Program-made: the position numbers and the translations under genes
Shown here: positions 1-5,970 of the stretch, piece after piece
Layout: each line of letters opens with the position of its first letter
Position numbering within the stretch: position 1 is the first letter of the stretch
The notes under the pieces: generated by a model
What the model was told of the DNA's origin: nothing
The model's database searches: none
The model's input: only the letters and a program-made list of their open reading frames with translations
Assembly (NCBI GenBank): GCA_902773195.1
Contig: CACYDL010000054.1
Location: 1 to 6,842 of the forward strand
DNA from: an uncultured Lachnospiraceae bacterium
GTDB taxonomy: Bacteria; Bacillota_A; Clostridia; Lachnospirales; Lachnospiraceae
Direction: 5' to 3'
DNA length: 6,842 bases

Positions 1-2
1 CC

Positions 3-1601
3 TCCTTCGCGGGGGCGCTCGTGATCGGGGACGGACGCATACAGAGGATCCTGCGGTTCCGGGATCCGGCGGACCTGCCGGACATCCACGAAAACCTGGC
101 GGTGATCGACGCCCGGGGCGCCTGCGTCACGCCGGGCTTCATCGATATTCACCGCCACGGGGACTGGAAGGCCCTCCGGGGCGTCCGGGGCGGGGACGAC
201 GAGCTGCTCAACCGGCAGGGGATCACCACCGTCGTAAACGGCAACTGCGGCCTCTCGGTCGCGCCGGCGGAGGGCCCCTGGCGGGAGGAGATCGGCCGGT
301 TCCTGCAGCCGGTGGCCGGCGAAAAGCCCCTGATTCCGGGGGCGGAGAACGCGGACCTGGATCTTGGGTCCTACTTCGAGGCGCTTTCCCGGACGGCGCG
401 CACGGTGAACACCGGCATGCTGGCGGGAAACGGCACGATCCGCGCCCACGCTGCGGGGTATCACCCGGGCCCCCTCACCCCGGAGGAGGTGAGGAAGGTG
501 CGGCGCTCCGTCGAGAGGTCCCTCGGGGACGGCGCCCTGGGCGTCAGCCTGGGACTCGGCTACGCCCCCGAATTTGAGTACGACGCGGAGGGCCTCATCG
601 AGGTCCTCGAGCCGCTGCGAGGCACGGACGTGCCCATCACCACGCATATCCGGAGCGAAGGGGACGGCTCCTACGAGTCCGTCTGCGAGGTGATCCGGGT
701 CGCGGAAGGTCTCGGGATACCGCTCCACATAAGCCATATGAAATGCATCGGCCGGCGCAACTGGCACACCGGGCCGGAGCGGACCCTCGCCCTTCTCCAC
801 AGGAAACGGGAGGAGGGGCTGCGGGTGGACTACGATCTCTATCCCTACAAGACCGGGTCGACGCAGCTGTTCCACGTGATTCCGCCTGCGTTCCAGGCCG
901 GAGGCGAGGAGCGCTTCCTCGAAAACCTGAAGGACAGAAGCTTCCGGGAGGCGATGACCCGGACCCTGAGGACGCCGTCCCATGAGTTTGAAAACATCGT
1001 CGAGCTGGCGGGCTTCGACCACATCACGGCCTGCGCCATGGTCTCGGAGAAATACCGGGCGTACTCCGGCCGGTCCATCGAGGAGATCGCCGGGGCGCTC
1101 CGCGCGGATCCCTACGAGACGCTCTACGACATTCTCGCGGCGGAGCGGTGCGAGGTGACGATGCTGGACACCATCGCCTGCGACGAGGATCTCTGCGCGT
1201 TCTACAGGGATCCGCTCTCGAGCGTCATTTCCGACGCCATTTATCCCGAGGGCGGCCGCCTGCATCCGAGGGTATATGGCGCGTTTCCGTATTTCCTCAT
1301 CCGGTTTGTGCGGGAACTGGGACTCCTTACCATCGAGGAGGCGGTCCACAAGATGACGGCGGGCCCGGCGGCGGTGCTCGGGATAGACCGCGGCGTGATC
1401 AAGGAGGGAGCGCCGGCGGATCTGTGCGTGTTCGATCCGGACGAGCTCCGCGCGCCGGCGACCTACGGGAAGCCGGACCAGATGTGCGGGGGCTTCCGGT
1501 ATGTGATCAACGGAGGACAGATCGTCGTGAAGGACGACGTGTGGCAGCCGGAGGCGGCCGGCGCCGGAACCATTATAAAAAGAAAGGGCAGGAGACAATG
1601 A
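3..1601 (+). CDS. D-aminoacylase / N-acyl-D-amino-acid deacylase family amidohydrolase (5'-truncated by window edge)
   Basis: Metal-dependent amidohydrolase, probably cytoplasmic, expected to remove the N-acyl group from N-acyl-D-amino acids (or a related N-substituted amino acid). The reading frame is open to the window edge and codes SFAGALVIGDGRIQRI. This is the 'F.G.L.I.DGRI..I' strand normally found about 20-30 residues inside these proteins, so the GTG at 21 is not a convincing start and the true start lies upstream. Numbering from that GTG: PGFIDIHRHGDW carries the HxH pair H44/H46; QGITTVVNGNCG carries C76, the family's cysteine metal ligand; GLGYAP is near 178-183; THIRSEGDG gives H209; ISHMK gives H239; YDLYPYKTGST is near 271-281; SDAIYPEGG supplies the catalytic aspartate D405, where relatives usually read SDG. 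The C-terminal ADLCVFDP...VINGG returns to the small beta domain. All expected ligands are present, so it looks functional. The exact substrate (neutral D-amino acid, D-Glu or D-Asp) cannot be read from the sequence. The stop overlaps the next start (ATGA). Confidence 0.9.
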   Translation, partial: SFAGALVIGDGRIQRILRFRDPADLPDIHENLAVIDARGACVTPGFIDIHRHGDWKALRGVRGGDDELLNRQGITTVVNGNCGLSVAPAEGPWREEIGRFLQPVAGEKPLIPGAENADLDLGSYFEALSRTARTVNTGMLAGNGTIRAHAAGYHPGPLTPEEVRKVRRSVERSLGDGALGVSLGLGYAPEFEYDAEGLIEVLEPLRGTDVPITTHIRSEGDGSYESVCEVIRVAEGLGIPLHISHMKCIGRRNWHTGPERTLALLHRKREEGLRVDYDLYPYKTGSTQLFHVIPPAFQAGGEERFLENLKDRSFREAMTRTLRTPSHEFENIVELAGFDHITACAMVSEKYRAYSGRSIEEIAGALRADPYETLYDILAAERCEVTMLDTIACDEDLCAFYRDPLSSVISDAIYPEGGRLHPRVYGAFPYFLIRFVRELGLLTIEEAVHKMTAGPAAVLGIDRGVIKEGAPADLCVFDPDELRAPATYGKPDQMCGGFRYVINGGQIVVKDDVWQPEAAGAGTIIKRKGRRQ

Positions 1602-1663
1602 GTGATAACGGAAGGACGCCCGCAGAAGAGACAATGAGTGAGAGCAGAGGGACGCCCACGGAA
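1592..1663 (+). repeat. imperfect 36-bp tandem duplication spanning the M20 gene start
   Basis: Two adjacent 36-bp units (1592-1627 and 1628-1663) match at 30 of 36 positions. Each begins with the identical 14-mer GAGACAATGAGTGA and shares GGACGCCC later on. Each encodes ETMS(D/E)...TP.E in the M20 frame, so both units carry an in-frame ATG (1598 and 1634). The first unit also contains the stop codon of the upstream deacylase. The unit length is a multiple of three, so the frame is kept. Confidence 0.85.
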
Positions 1664-2827
1664 GAGCTTCTGACGAAGCTGATCAGGGAGCGTAGCTATT
1701 CGGGCGAGGAGAGCGGCGTCGTCGCGGTGCTGAAGGCATTTTTTGAGGAGAACGGCTTTGACGACGTGGTCGTCGACGCGGCGGGGAACGTCATCGGCGT
1801 GATCGAAGGAAACCGCCCGGGAAAGACCGTCCTCTTCGACGGCCACATCGACACGGTGCCGGTGCAGAACCCCGCGGACTGGACGCATGATCCCTTTGGG
1901 GCGGAGATCGACGGGGGCCGCATGTACGGCCGCGGCACCTCCGACATGAAGGGGGCGGTCGCCGCGGCGGCCTGCGCCGCCGCGCGGTTCCGCCGGGTGA
2001 CCGGAGGAGATTTTGCCGGAAGAATCTGTGTCTCCGGCGTGGTGCACGAGGAGTGCTTCGAGGGCGTCGCGGCCCGGGAGATCAGCCGGCGGTTCCGGCC
2101 GGACCTGGTGGTGATCGGAGAGGCCTCGGAGCTCAATCTCAAGATCGGGCAGCGCGGCAGGATGGAGATCAGGGTGGAAACCTTCGGCATTCCCGCCCAC
2201 TCCTCGAATCCGGAGAAGGGGCTCAACGCGGTGTACGGCATGTGCCGGGTGATCGAGGCGCTCCGCGCCATTCCCGTGCCGGAGAGCGATTTTCTGGGCA
2301 GGGGCATCATGGAGCTTACGGACATCCGCTCGGATCCCTACCCGGGCGCCTCGGTGGTGCCGGAGCACTGCGCCGTGACGTACGACCGGCGCCTTCTGAC
2401 GGGCGAGACCGCGGAGAGCGTGCTGGCGCCGATCCGGGAGGCCATCGAAGAGCTTTCCCGGAAGGATCCCTCCCTGAAGGCCCGCGCGTCCGTGGCGGAG
2501 GGCCGGGAGACCTGCTACACGGGCATGGAGATCGCGGACCGGCGGTTCTTCCCGGCCTGGGAGTACAGCCCGGACGAGCCCTTTGTCCGCCGGATTTTCG
2601 CGGCGCTTGGGGAGAGCGAACGGCTCTCGCCGCAGCTCACCCATTACAGCTTCTGCACCAACGGAAGCCACTACGCGGGCGAGGCGGGCATCCCCACCGT
2701 GGGCTTCGGCCCGTCGAAGGAGAGCCTGGCGCACACGATCGACGAGTACGTGGAGCTGTCCGACCTCGCGGCCGCCGAGGACGGGTATTTCCGGATTATG
2801 AGCTGCATGTGCGGCAAAGACGCGTGA
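1598..2827 (+). CDS. M20-family metallohydrolase, YgeY-type (peptidase/deacylase)
   Basis: A 409-aa cytoplasmic binuclear-zinc hydrolase of the M20 (ArgE/DapE/CPG2) superfamily. From memory it most resembles YgeY of E. coli, whose substrate is not firmly established. Visible motifs: GHIDTV (ligand H83, catalytic-helper D85), GRGTSDMKG (bridging D116), HEE (general base E151, ligand E152), GEAS (ligand E175), a lid domain at about 188-300 opening with GQRGRMEI and holding H201 in IPAHSS, and a C-terminal FGPSKESLAHT with distal ligand H379. SFCTNGSHYA and FFPAWEYSPDEPF also match YgeY-type members. The full ligand set suggests an active enzyme. It overlaps the upstream deacylase by 4 bp, so the pair is probably co-translated and acts on linked substrates. 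The start at 1598 (AGGAG at 1590-1594, AAAGGG at 1583-1588) is preferred, but an in-frame ATG at 1634 inside a duplicated copy of the start region is a real alternative giving 397 aa. Confidence 0.88.
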   Translation: MSDNGRTPAEETMSESRGTPTEELLTKLIRERSYSGEESGVVAVLKAFFEENGFDDVVVDAAGNVIGVIEGNRPGKTVLFDGHIDTVPVQNPADWTHDPFGAEIDGGRMYGRGTSDMKGAVAAAACAAARFRRVTGGDFAGRICVSGVVHEECFEGVAAREISRRFRPDLVVIGEASELNLKIGQRGRMEIRVETFGIPAHSSNPEKGLNAVYGMCRVIEALRAIPVPESDFLGRGIMELTDIRSDPYPGASVVPEHCAVTYDRRLLTGETAESVLAPIREAIEELSRKDPSLKARASVAEGRETCYTGMEIADRRFFPAWEYSPDEPFVRRIFAALGESERLSPQLTHYSFCTNGSHYAGEAGIPTVGFGPSKESLAHTIDEYVELSDLAAAEDGYFRIMSCMCGKDA

Positions 2828-2850
2828 AATGCGGGTGAATCCGGGAGAAA

Positions 2851-2882
2851 CCGCCTCTCCCTGACCGGGACGGGCGAGGCGG
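2851..2882 (+). terminator. GC-rich hairpin after the M20 gene (weak terminator candidate)
   Basis: CCGCCTC (2851-2857) pairs with GAGGCGG (2876-2882), and inside it TCCC (2858-2861) pairs with GGGA (2867-2870), leaving a 5-nt bulge on the 3' side. It starts 24 nt after the M20 stop. No T run follows, so it is either a Rho-type or 3'-stabilising hairpin or a poor intrinsic terminator. Confidence 0.35.
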
Positions 2883-2933
2883 CGCTGTATCCGGGATGCC
2901 TGCGCGCCGCCGCGTCCGTCGGTCTGTTAGACC

Positions 2934-2962
2934 TTTCGGAGCGGGCCGATTCGTTGTATAAT
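2934..2962 (+). promoter_or_regulatory. sigma-A type promoter candidate for the DUF4867 gene
   Basis: A perfect -10 hexamer TATAAT lies at 2957-2962, in a local A/T-rich island within GC-rich DNA. At 17 bp upstream sits only a poor -35 (TTTCGG, 2934-2939). TTAGAC at 2927-2932 is a better hexamer but 24 bp away. Transcription would start near 2969, giving a leader of about 42 nt. The gap after the M20 gene and the hairpin there support a separate transcription unit. Confidence 0.5.
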
Positions 2963-3010
2963 CAGAATCACAAGGCAACCCCAATAGACCATATGACGAG
3001 GTGACAATCT

Positions 3011-3637
3011 ATGGAAATCAAATCAGTGAAAGACCCTTCGTTCCGCGCATACGGAAAAGTAGTGGAAAACGTCGACTTCACGGAGCTCTGCGAGAGACTT
3101 CTGAAGAACGTCGAGGTGACGGACGCCGTGGCGTATGAGCCCTCTGTCGAGGCGCTGGAGGCGGTGAGCAATTTCGAGGACATCAAAACGAAGCTCTTCG
3201 GAGGCCTTCCGATGGAGATCGGCTACTGCGCCGGCCACAACCATCTGCTGAACGGCCTTGAGTATCACTACTCCTCCGAGATCAACGTCGCCGCCACCGA
3301 CGCGATCCTGATCCTCGGAAAGCGCCAGGACATCACCGACGACCTGACCTATGACACCGCCCTCACCGAGATCTTCTTCGTGCCCGCCGGAACCGCGGTC
3401 GAGCTCTACGCGACGACGCTTCATTACGCGCCGTGCGGCGCCGACGGCGTGGAGGGATTCAACGTGGGAGTCATTCTCCCGGCAGGAACCAACTGGGCTC
3501 TCGACGAGGCCGAGAAGGGACAGTCCCCGATGCTTGCCGCCAAGAACAAGTGGCTCCTGATGCATCCGGAAGGAAACCCGGATCCGGGCGCCCACATCGG
3601 ACTGATCGGCGAGAACGTGTCGGTGCTCAAGGGCTGA
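3011..3637 (+). CDS. DUF4867 family cupin-like protein
   Basis: A 208-aa soluble protein with no signal peptide or membrane segment. I recognise it as the DUF4867 family of Firmicutes, whose function is not established. The central region looks like a cupin barrel. GYCAGHNHLLNGLEYHYSSEIN (residues 71-92, split here as GYCAGHNHLL and NGLEYHYSSEIN) offers H76, H78, E84, H86 and E90. FVPAGTAVELYATTLHYAPC includes a PAG turn and H138, like the second cupin motif. These suggest a metal site and perhaps a role in sugar or small-acid conversion, but that is inference only. The C-terminal AAKNKWLLMHPEG and HIGLIGENV are typical of the family, and the length is normal. The start at 3011 is set by GAGGTGA at 2998-3004 with a 6-nt gap. 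It has its own promoter candidate, so its link with the upstream pair is uncertain. Confidence 0.82.
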   Translation: MEIKSVKDPSFRAYGKVVENVDFTELCERLLKNVEVTDAVAYEPSVEALEAVSNFEDIKTKLFGGLPMEIGYCAGHNHLLNGLEYHYSSEINVAATDAILILGKRQDITDDLTYDTALTEIFFVPAGTAVELYATTLHYAPCGADGVEGFNVGVILPAGTNWALDEAEKGQSPMLAAKNKWLLMHPEGNPDPGAHIGLIGENVSVLKG

Positions 3638-3681
3638 GACGATTGCTCCGGATCGCACGATAAGCAGCAGAAACTATGTTA

Positions 3682-3711
3682 AGGACATTTTCCGAAGAGG
3701 GGAAATGTCCT
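3682..3711 (+). terminator. strong 12-bp hairpin between the DUF4867 and CAP-protein genes
   Basis: AGGACATTTTCC (3682-3693) pairs with GGGAAATGTCCT (3700-3711) around a 6-nt loop GAAGAG, with a single T-G wobble. It is followed by GTTTCCTTC, a modest pyrimidine/U tract, so it can serve as an intrinsic terminator 44 nt past the DUF4867 stop. Only 9 nt separate it from the Shine-Dalgarno of the next gene (AGGGAG, 3721-3726), so it could also control expression of that gene. Confidence 0.6.
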
Positions 3712-3734
3712 GTTTCCTTCAGGGAGAAAACACG

Positions 3735-5708
3735 ATGAGCAGACGGAAAATCATGCATGCGTTTATAGCAGCAGCGGTGCTGTCGTTCCTGATGATAACC
3801 GGCGCCGTATCCGCGGCGGCGGACGTCGAGAGCTATGACGTCGAGGTGACGTACGGGCAGACCGACGCGAGGTCGATGCTGGCGATGGTGAACAAGTTCC
3901 GCACCGGATCCGACGCCTGGGAATGGGCTCCCGGATCGACGGAGAAGATCGTCCACACGGACCTCCAGCCGCTCACCTATGACTACGAGCTGGAAAAGGC
4001 CGCCATGAAGAGGGCGGCGGAGATCTGCCTTCTCTTCTCTCATACGAGGCCGGACGGCAGCGACTGCTTCACCGTCGGCGGATTTTACTCTTCCGACAGC
4101 ATCTACGGCACCGCCTGCGGGGAGAATATCGCCGCGGGAATGAGTACCGCGGAGTCGGCCTTCACCATCTGGTGCGAGGAGAATTGTAATTACGAGGGAC
4201 AGGGACACAGGAGAAATATGCTGTCCTCCTCCTGCAAAACCATCGGAATCGGGCACGCCTGCTTCAACGGCACCCATTTCTGGGTACAGGAATTCGGCAA
4301 CAAGGTCCATCAGGGCAGCACCTCCCCCAACAACGGCAAGACCGTGGTGAAGGTCGACGTGGAGTCCTCCGCCATCACGGAATACGCCCTTGATTCCGCC
4401 TCCGTCAGCAAAATCAGCGTGGCGTTCGGCGGGAAGAAGGCGCTCCCTTCCGTGACGGGACGGATTTCGCTGGAACTCGACGGCGGCAGGACCTGGCTCG
4501 GATCGGCCCCGGTCATCGTATCTCCGTCCTGGTCGTCGGCCAATACGGCCATGGCGTCCGTAAGCGGCGGCTATGTCAGCGGAAAGAAAGTGGGCAGCAC
4601 GTCGGTCAGGGCCTCGTGGCACGGGGCGTCTCTTAACGTTCCCGTCACGGTCACGCCGGCCAGCCTGGCCGCGGCGGACGTGACGGCCGGATCGGTCACC
4701 TTCACCGGCGTGGCGAAGAAGCCGGCGGCCACGGTCGTGCTCAAAGGAAAGACGCTGGTCAAGGGCACCGACTACACCACCTCCTGGAGCGGCAACGTGC
4801 ACGCCGGCACGGCGACGGTCACGGTCAAGGGCACCGGCAATTACACAGGCACCGCTTCGGGCAGCTTCACGATCCTCCCGCGGAGTCTGAAGAACGCGGG
4901 ATTTTCCGTCGCGCCGATCCCCGTCCAGTACTACACGGGCAGCGCGGTCAAACCGGCGGTCAAACTGGCGGCCTCCGACGGCAGCGCGGCCCCGACGGTC
5001 CAGGGCACGGATTACAAGGTCAGCTGCAGGAACAACGTGGAGGTCGGGACGGGCTCCGTCACGGTCACGGGTATCGGGGATTACAAGGATACCCTCACCT
5101 CGACCTTTAAGATTCAGTACCGCAAGGCCGGCACGACGATGACCGTCTCCGGAGGCGTCTACAAGATCACCAAGGCGGGACCGACCGGCACGGCGGAGGT
5201 GAGCTACGTCAAACCGTCGGGAGCGCCCTCGAGCGTCTCCATTCCCGCCAAGGTCACCTGGGACGGCGTATCCTACTACGTGACGGGCGTCGCCTCCAAC
5301 GCGTTCAAGGGCAACAAGACGCTGACGTCCGTCTCCATCGGCAGCAGGGCGGTCACCATCGGGGCGTACACGTTCATGGGCTGCCCGAAGCTCTCCACGG
5401 TCGTCATCGGAAACGGCGTGAAGAAGATCGGCGCCTACGCGTTTAAGAACTGCCCGAAGCTGAAGAAGGTGGTCATCGGGACCGGCGTTTCGACCATCGG
5501 AAAGCACGCCTTCTACAACTGCAAGGCGGTCACGGCCATGACCATCCGGAGCACCGGCATCAAGCAGAGCCTCGTGGCGGAGGACGCCTTCTACGGCGTC
5601 GGAACCTCCGCGGTGGTCACCGTTCCCGCGTCGAAGCTCAAGGTCTACAAGTACATTTTCAAGATCAGCGGCGGATCGCCGAAGGCGGTGTTCAAGGCGG
5701 CCGCGTGA
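3735..5708 (+). CDS. secreted CAP/SCP-domain protein with Ig-like, beta-repeat and BspA-type LRR modules
   Basis: A 657-aa exported protein. A Sec signal peptide covers residues 1 to about 28: MSRRK charged start, hydrophobic AFIAAAVLSFLMITGAV, small residues VSAAA before the cut. The CAP (SCP/PR-1) domain spans about 46-189 and holds the usual cleft residues: H103 (FSHTRPDG), E130 (GENIAAG), E148/E149 (WCEEN) and H158 (GHRRNML), then HFWVQEFGN. Next come a BIG_2-like Ig domain (about 225-308, WSSANTAMASVSGGYVSG), two related modules ending GTDY...GTATVTVKGTGNYTG...FTI (about 316-380 and 393-460), and LRR_5/BspA-type repeats (about 511-630). No LPXTG, sortase tail or transmembrane anchor is visible, so it is probably released or held non-covalently. 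A role in adhesion or cell-surface interaction is inferred; bacterial CAP domains have no single proven activity. ATG 3735 is chosen over in-frame ATG 3705 because AGGGAG lies 8 nt before it and the signal peptide begins there. Confidence 0.88.
   Translation: MSRRKIMHAFIAAAVLSFLMITGAVSAAADVESYDVEVTYGQTDARSMLAMVNKFRTGSDAWEWAPGSTEKIVHTDLQPLTYDYELEKAAMKRAAEICLLFSHTRPDGSDCFTVGGFYSSDSIYGTACGENIAAGMSTAESAFTIWCEENCNYEGQGHRRNMLSSSCKTIGIGHACFNGTHFWVQEFGNKVHQGSTSPNNGKTVVKVDVESSAITEYALDSASVSKISVAFGGKKALPSVTGRISLELDGGRTWLGSAPVIVSPSWSSANTAMASVSGGYVSGKKVGSTSVRASWHGASLNVPVTVTPASLAAADVTAGSVTFTGVAKKPAATVVLKGKTLVKGTDYTTSWSGNVHAGTATVTVKGTGNYTGTASGSFTILPRSLKNAGFSVAPIPVQYYTGSAVKPAVKLAASDGSAAPTVQGTDYKVSCRNNVEVGTGSVTVTGIGDYKDTLTSTFKIQYRKAGTTMTVSGGVYKITKAGPTGTAEVSYVKPSGAPSSVSIPAKVTWDGVSYYVTGVASNAFKGNKTLTSVSIGSRAVTIGAYTFMGCPKLSTVVIGNGVKKIGAYAFKNCPKLKKVVIGTGVSTIGKHAFYNCKAVTAMTIRSTGIKQSLVAEDAFYGVGTSAVVTVPASKLKVYKYIFKISGGSPKAVFKAAA
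4764..5114 (+). repeat. two diverged copies of a beta-rich module in the CAP protein
   Basis: The strongest matching stretches are residues 344-380 (GTDYTTSWSGNVHAGTATV and onward, ending FTI; 4764-4874) and 424-460 (GTDYKVSCRNNVEVGTGSV and onward, ending FKI; 5004-5114). They share GTDY, a central N.V..GT..VTV.G.G.Y and the closing F.I at the same spacing. This is a repeat type seen in many Firmicutes surface proteins, probably a stalk that projects the functional ends. Confidence 0.75.
5328..5534 (+). repeat. three in-register 23-residue LRR_5 (BspA-type) repeats
   Basis: Residues 532-554, 555-577 and 578-600 form consecutive 23-residue units with the pattern (S/V)V.IG..V..IG.(Y/H).F..C..L. 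Each unit contains I-G, then A-F or T-F, then a cysteine (C550, C573, C596). Incomplete units flank them (VTGVASNAFKGNKTLT before; AEDAFYGVG after). Such repeats build a curved surface suited to protein or matrix binding. Confidence 0.85.
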
Positions 5709-5728
5709 GGCAGTTAAAGAGCGTATAA

Positions 5729-5763
5729 GTCCGGGCGGCGGCCGCGGCCCGGGCTTCCCGGAC
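5729..5763 (+). other. very GC-rich inverted repeat after the CAP gene
   Basis: GTCCGGG (5729-5735) is complementary to CCCGGAC (5757-5763). CCGGGC (5731-5736) can instead pair with GCCCGG (5747-5752). The structure starts 20 nt after the stop codon. No U tract follows, so it is more likely a 3'-end stabiliser or part of a compound terminator with the next hairpin. Confidence 0.4.
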
Positions 5764-5765
5764 AG

Positions 5766-5824
5766 GACCGGCTCCCTTTCCAAAATAAGATGAAAAACCA
5801 TCTTGACAGGAAATGGAGCCGGTC
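5766..5824 (+). terminator. long interrupted hairpin (21 paired positions) after the CAP gene
   Basis: Three stacked stems share one axis. GACCGGCTCC (5766-5775) pairs with GGAGCCGGTC (5815-5824); TTTCC (5777-5781) with GGAAA (5809-5813) after one C/T mismatch; and AAGATG (5787-5792) with CATCTT (5799-5804) around a 6-nt loop AAAAAC. The tract after it, TTAATAT, is A/U-rich but not a pure U run. It probably ends transcripts from the CAP gene. Its 3' half overlaps the promoter of the ThuA gene. Confidence 0.55.
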
Positions 5825-5831
5825 TTAATAT
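5803..5831 (+). promoter_or_regulatory. near-consensus sigma-A promoter for the ThuA-domain gene
   Basis: A perfect -35 TTGACA (5803-5808), a 17-bp spacer and a -10 TAATAT (5826-5831, four of six matching TATAAT). Transcription would start near 5838, leaving a leader of about 133 nt before the ATG at 5971. The -35 box and spacer lie inside the 3' half of the hairpin at 5766-5824. Confidence 0.7.
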
Positions 5832-5911
5832 ACCCATCGACACAATGACCGTTTCCCGTCGGTACAGGATGGGTACCGCCGCGGAGCACAGAATCCGGGG
5901 CGCGGGGAACG

Positions 5912-5952
5912 GCCGGCAGGATTGCGCCGGAAGGAAGGCGCGGCGGCTTTTT
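5912..5952 (+). promoter_or_regulatory. possible leader attenuator ahead of the ThuA-domain gene
   Basis: GCGCC (5924-5928) pairs with GGCGC (5937-5941), and GCCG (5912-5915) can pair with CGGC (5944-5947), which is followed at once by TTTTT (5948-5952). This resembles an intrinsic terminator located 18 nt before the start codon. A competing pairing exists: CCGCCGCG (5876-5883) is perfectly complementary to CGCGGCGG (5939-5946) and would break the terminator stem. No known riboswitch class is recognised. The stems are short and the region is GC-rich, so chance pairing is possible. Confidence 0.3.
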
Positions 5953-5970
5953 GCCCCACAGGGAGGTTTC

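Noticed and set aside
21..23. GTG at 21 as the true start of the deacylase gene
   Set aside because: The frame stays open to the window edge and the codons before it encode SFAGAL, part of the expected N-terminal beta strand; no Shine-Dalgarno precedes the GTG.
1463..2734. A 423-codon open frame on the - strand opposite the M20 gene
   Set aside because: Low-complexity R/A/G/H-rich product with no motif; the + strand frame encodes a full set of M20 metal ligands.
3705..3734. Upstream in-frame ATG (3705) for the CAP protein
   Set aside because: It lies inside the 3' arm of the hairpin and has no proper Shine-Dalgarno. It would put MSCFLQGENT in front of a normal signal peptide; ATG 3735 has AGGGAG at 8 nt.
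5766..5824. Invertible promoter (phase-variation switch)
   Set aside because: The arms are only about 33 nt apart at their inner edge, far too close for known promoter-inverting recombinases. The -10 box lies outside the arms and no recombinase gene is nearby.
5866..5884. T-box-like sequence (AGGATGGGTACCGCCGCGG)
   Set aside because: It resembles the T-box core AGGGTGGNACCGCG but has an extra base before TACC and an insertion before the final GCGG. The predicted leader leaves under 30 nt for a Stem I with a specifier loop, and the downstream gene is not an amino-acid or tRNA-synthetase gene.
5803..5970. N-terminal extension of the ThuA protein from a TTG at 5803
   Set aside because: The codons coincide with the -35 box, spacer and leader. 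The family N-terminus (MIRVTVW) begins at 5971 behind a strong AGGGAGG.
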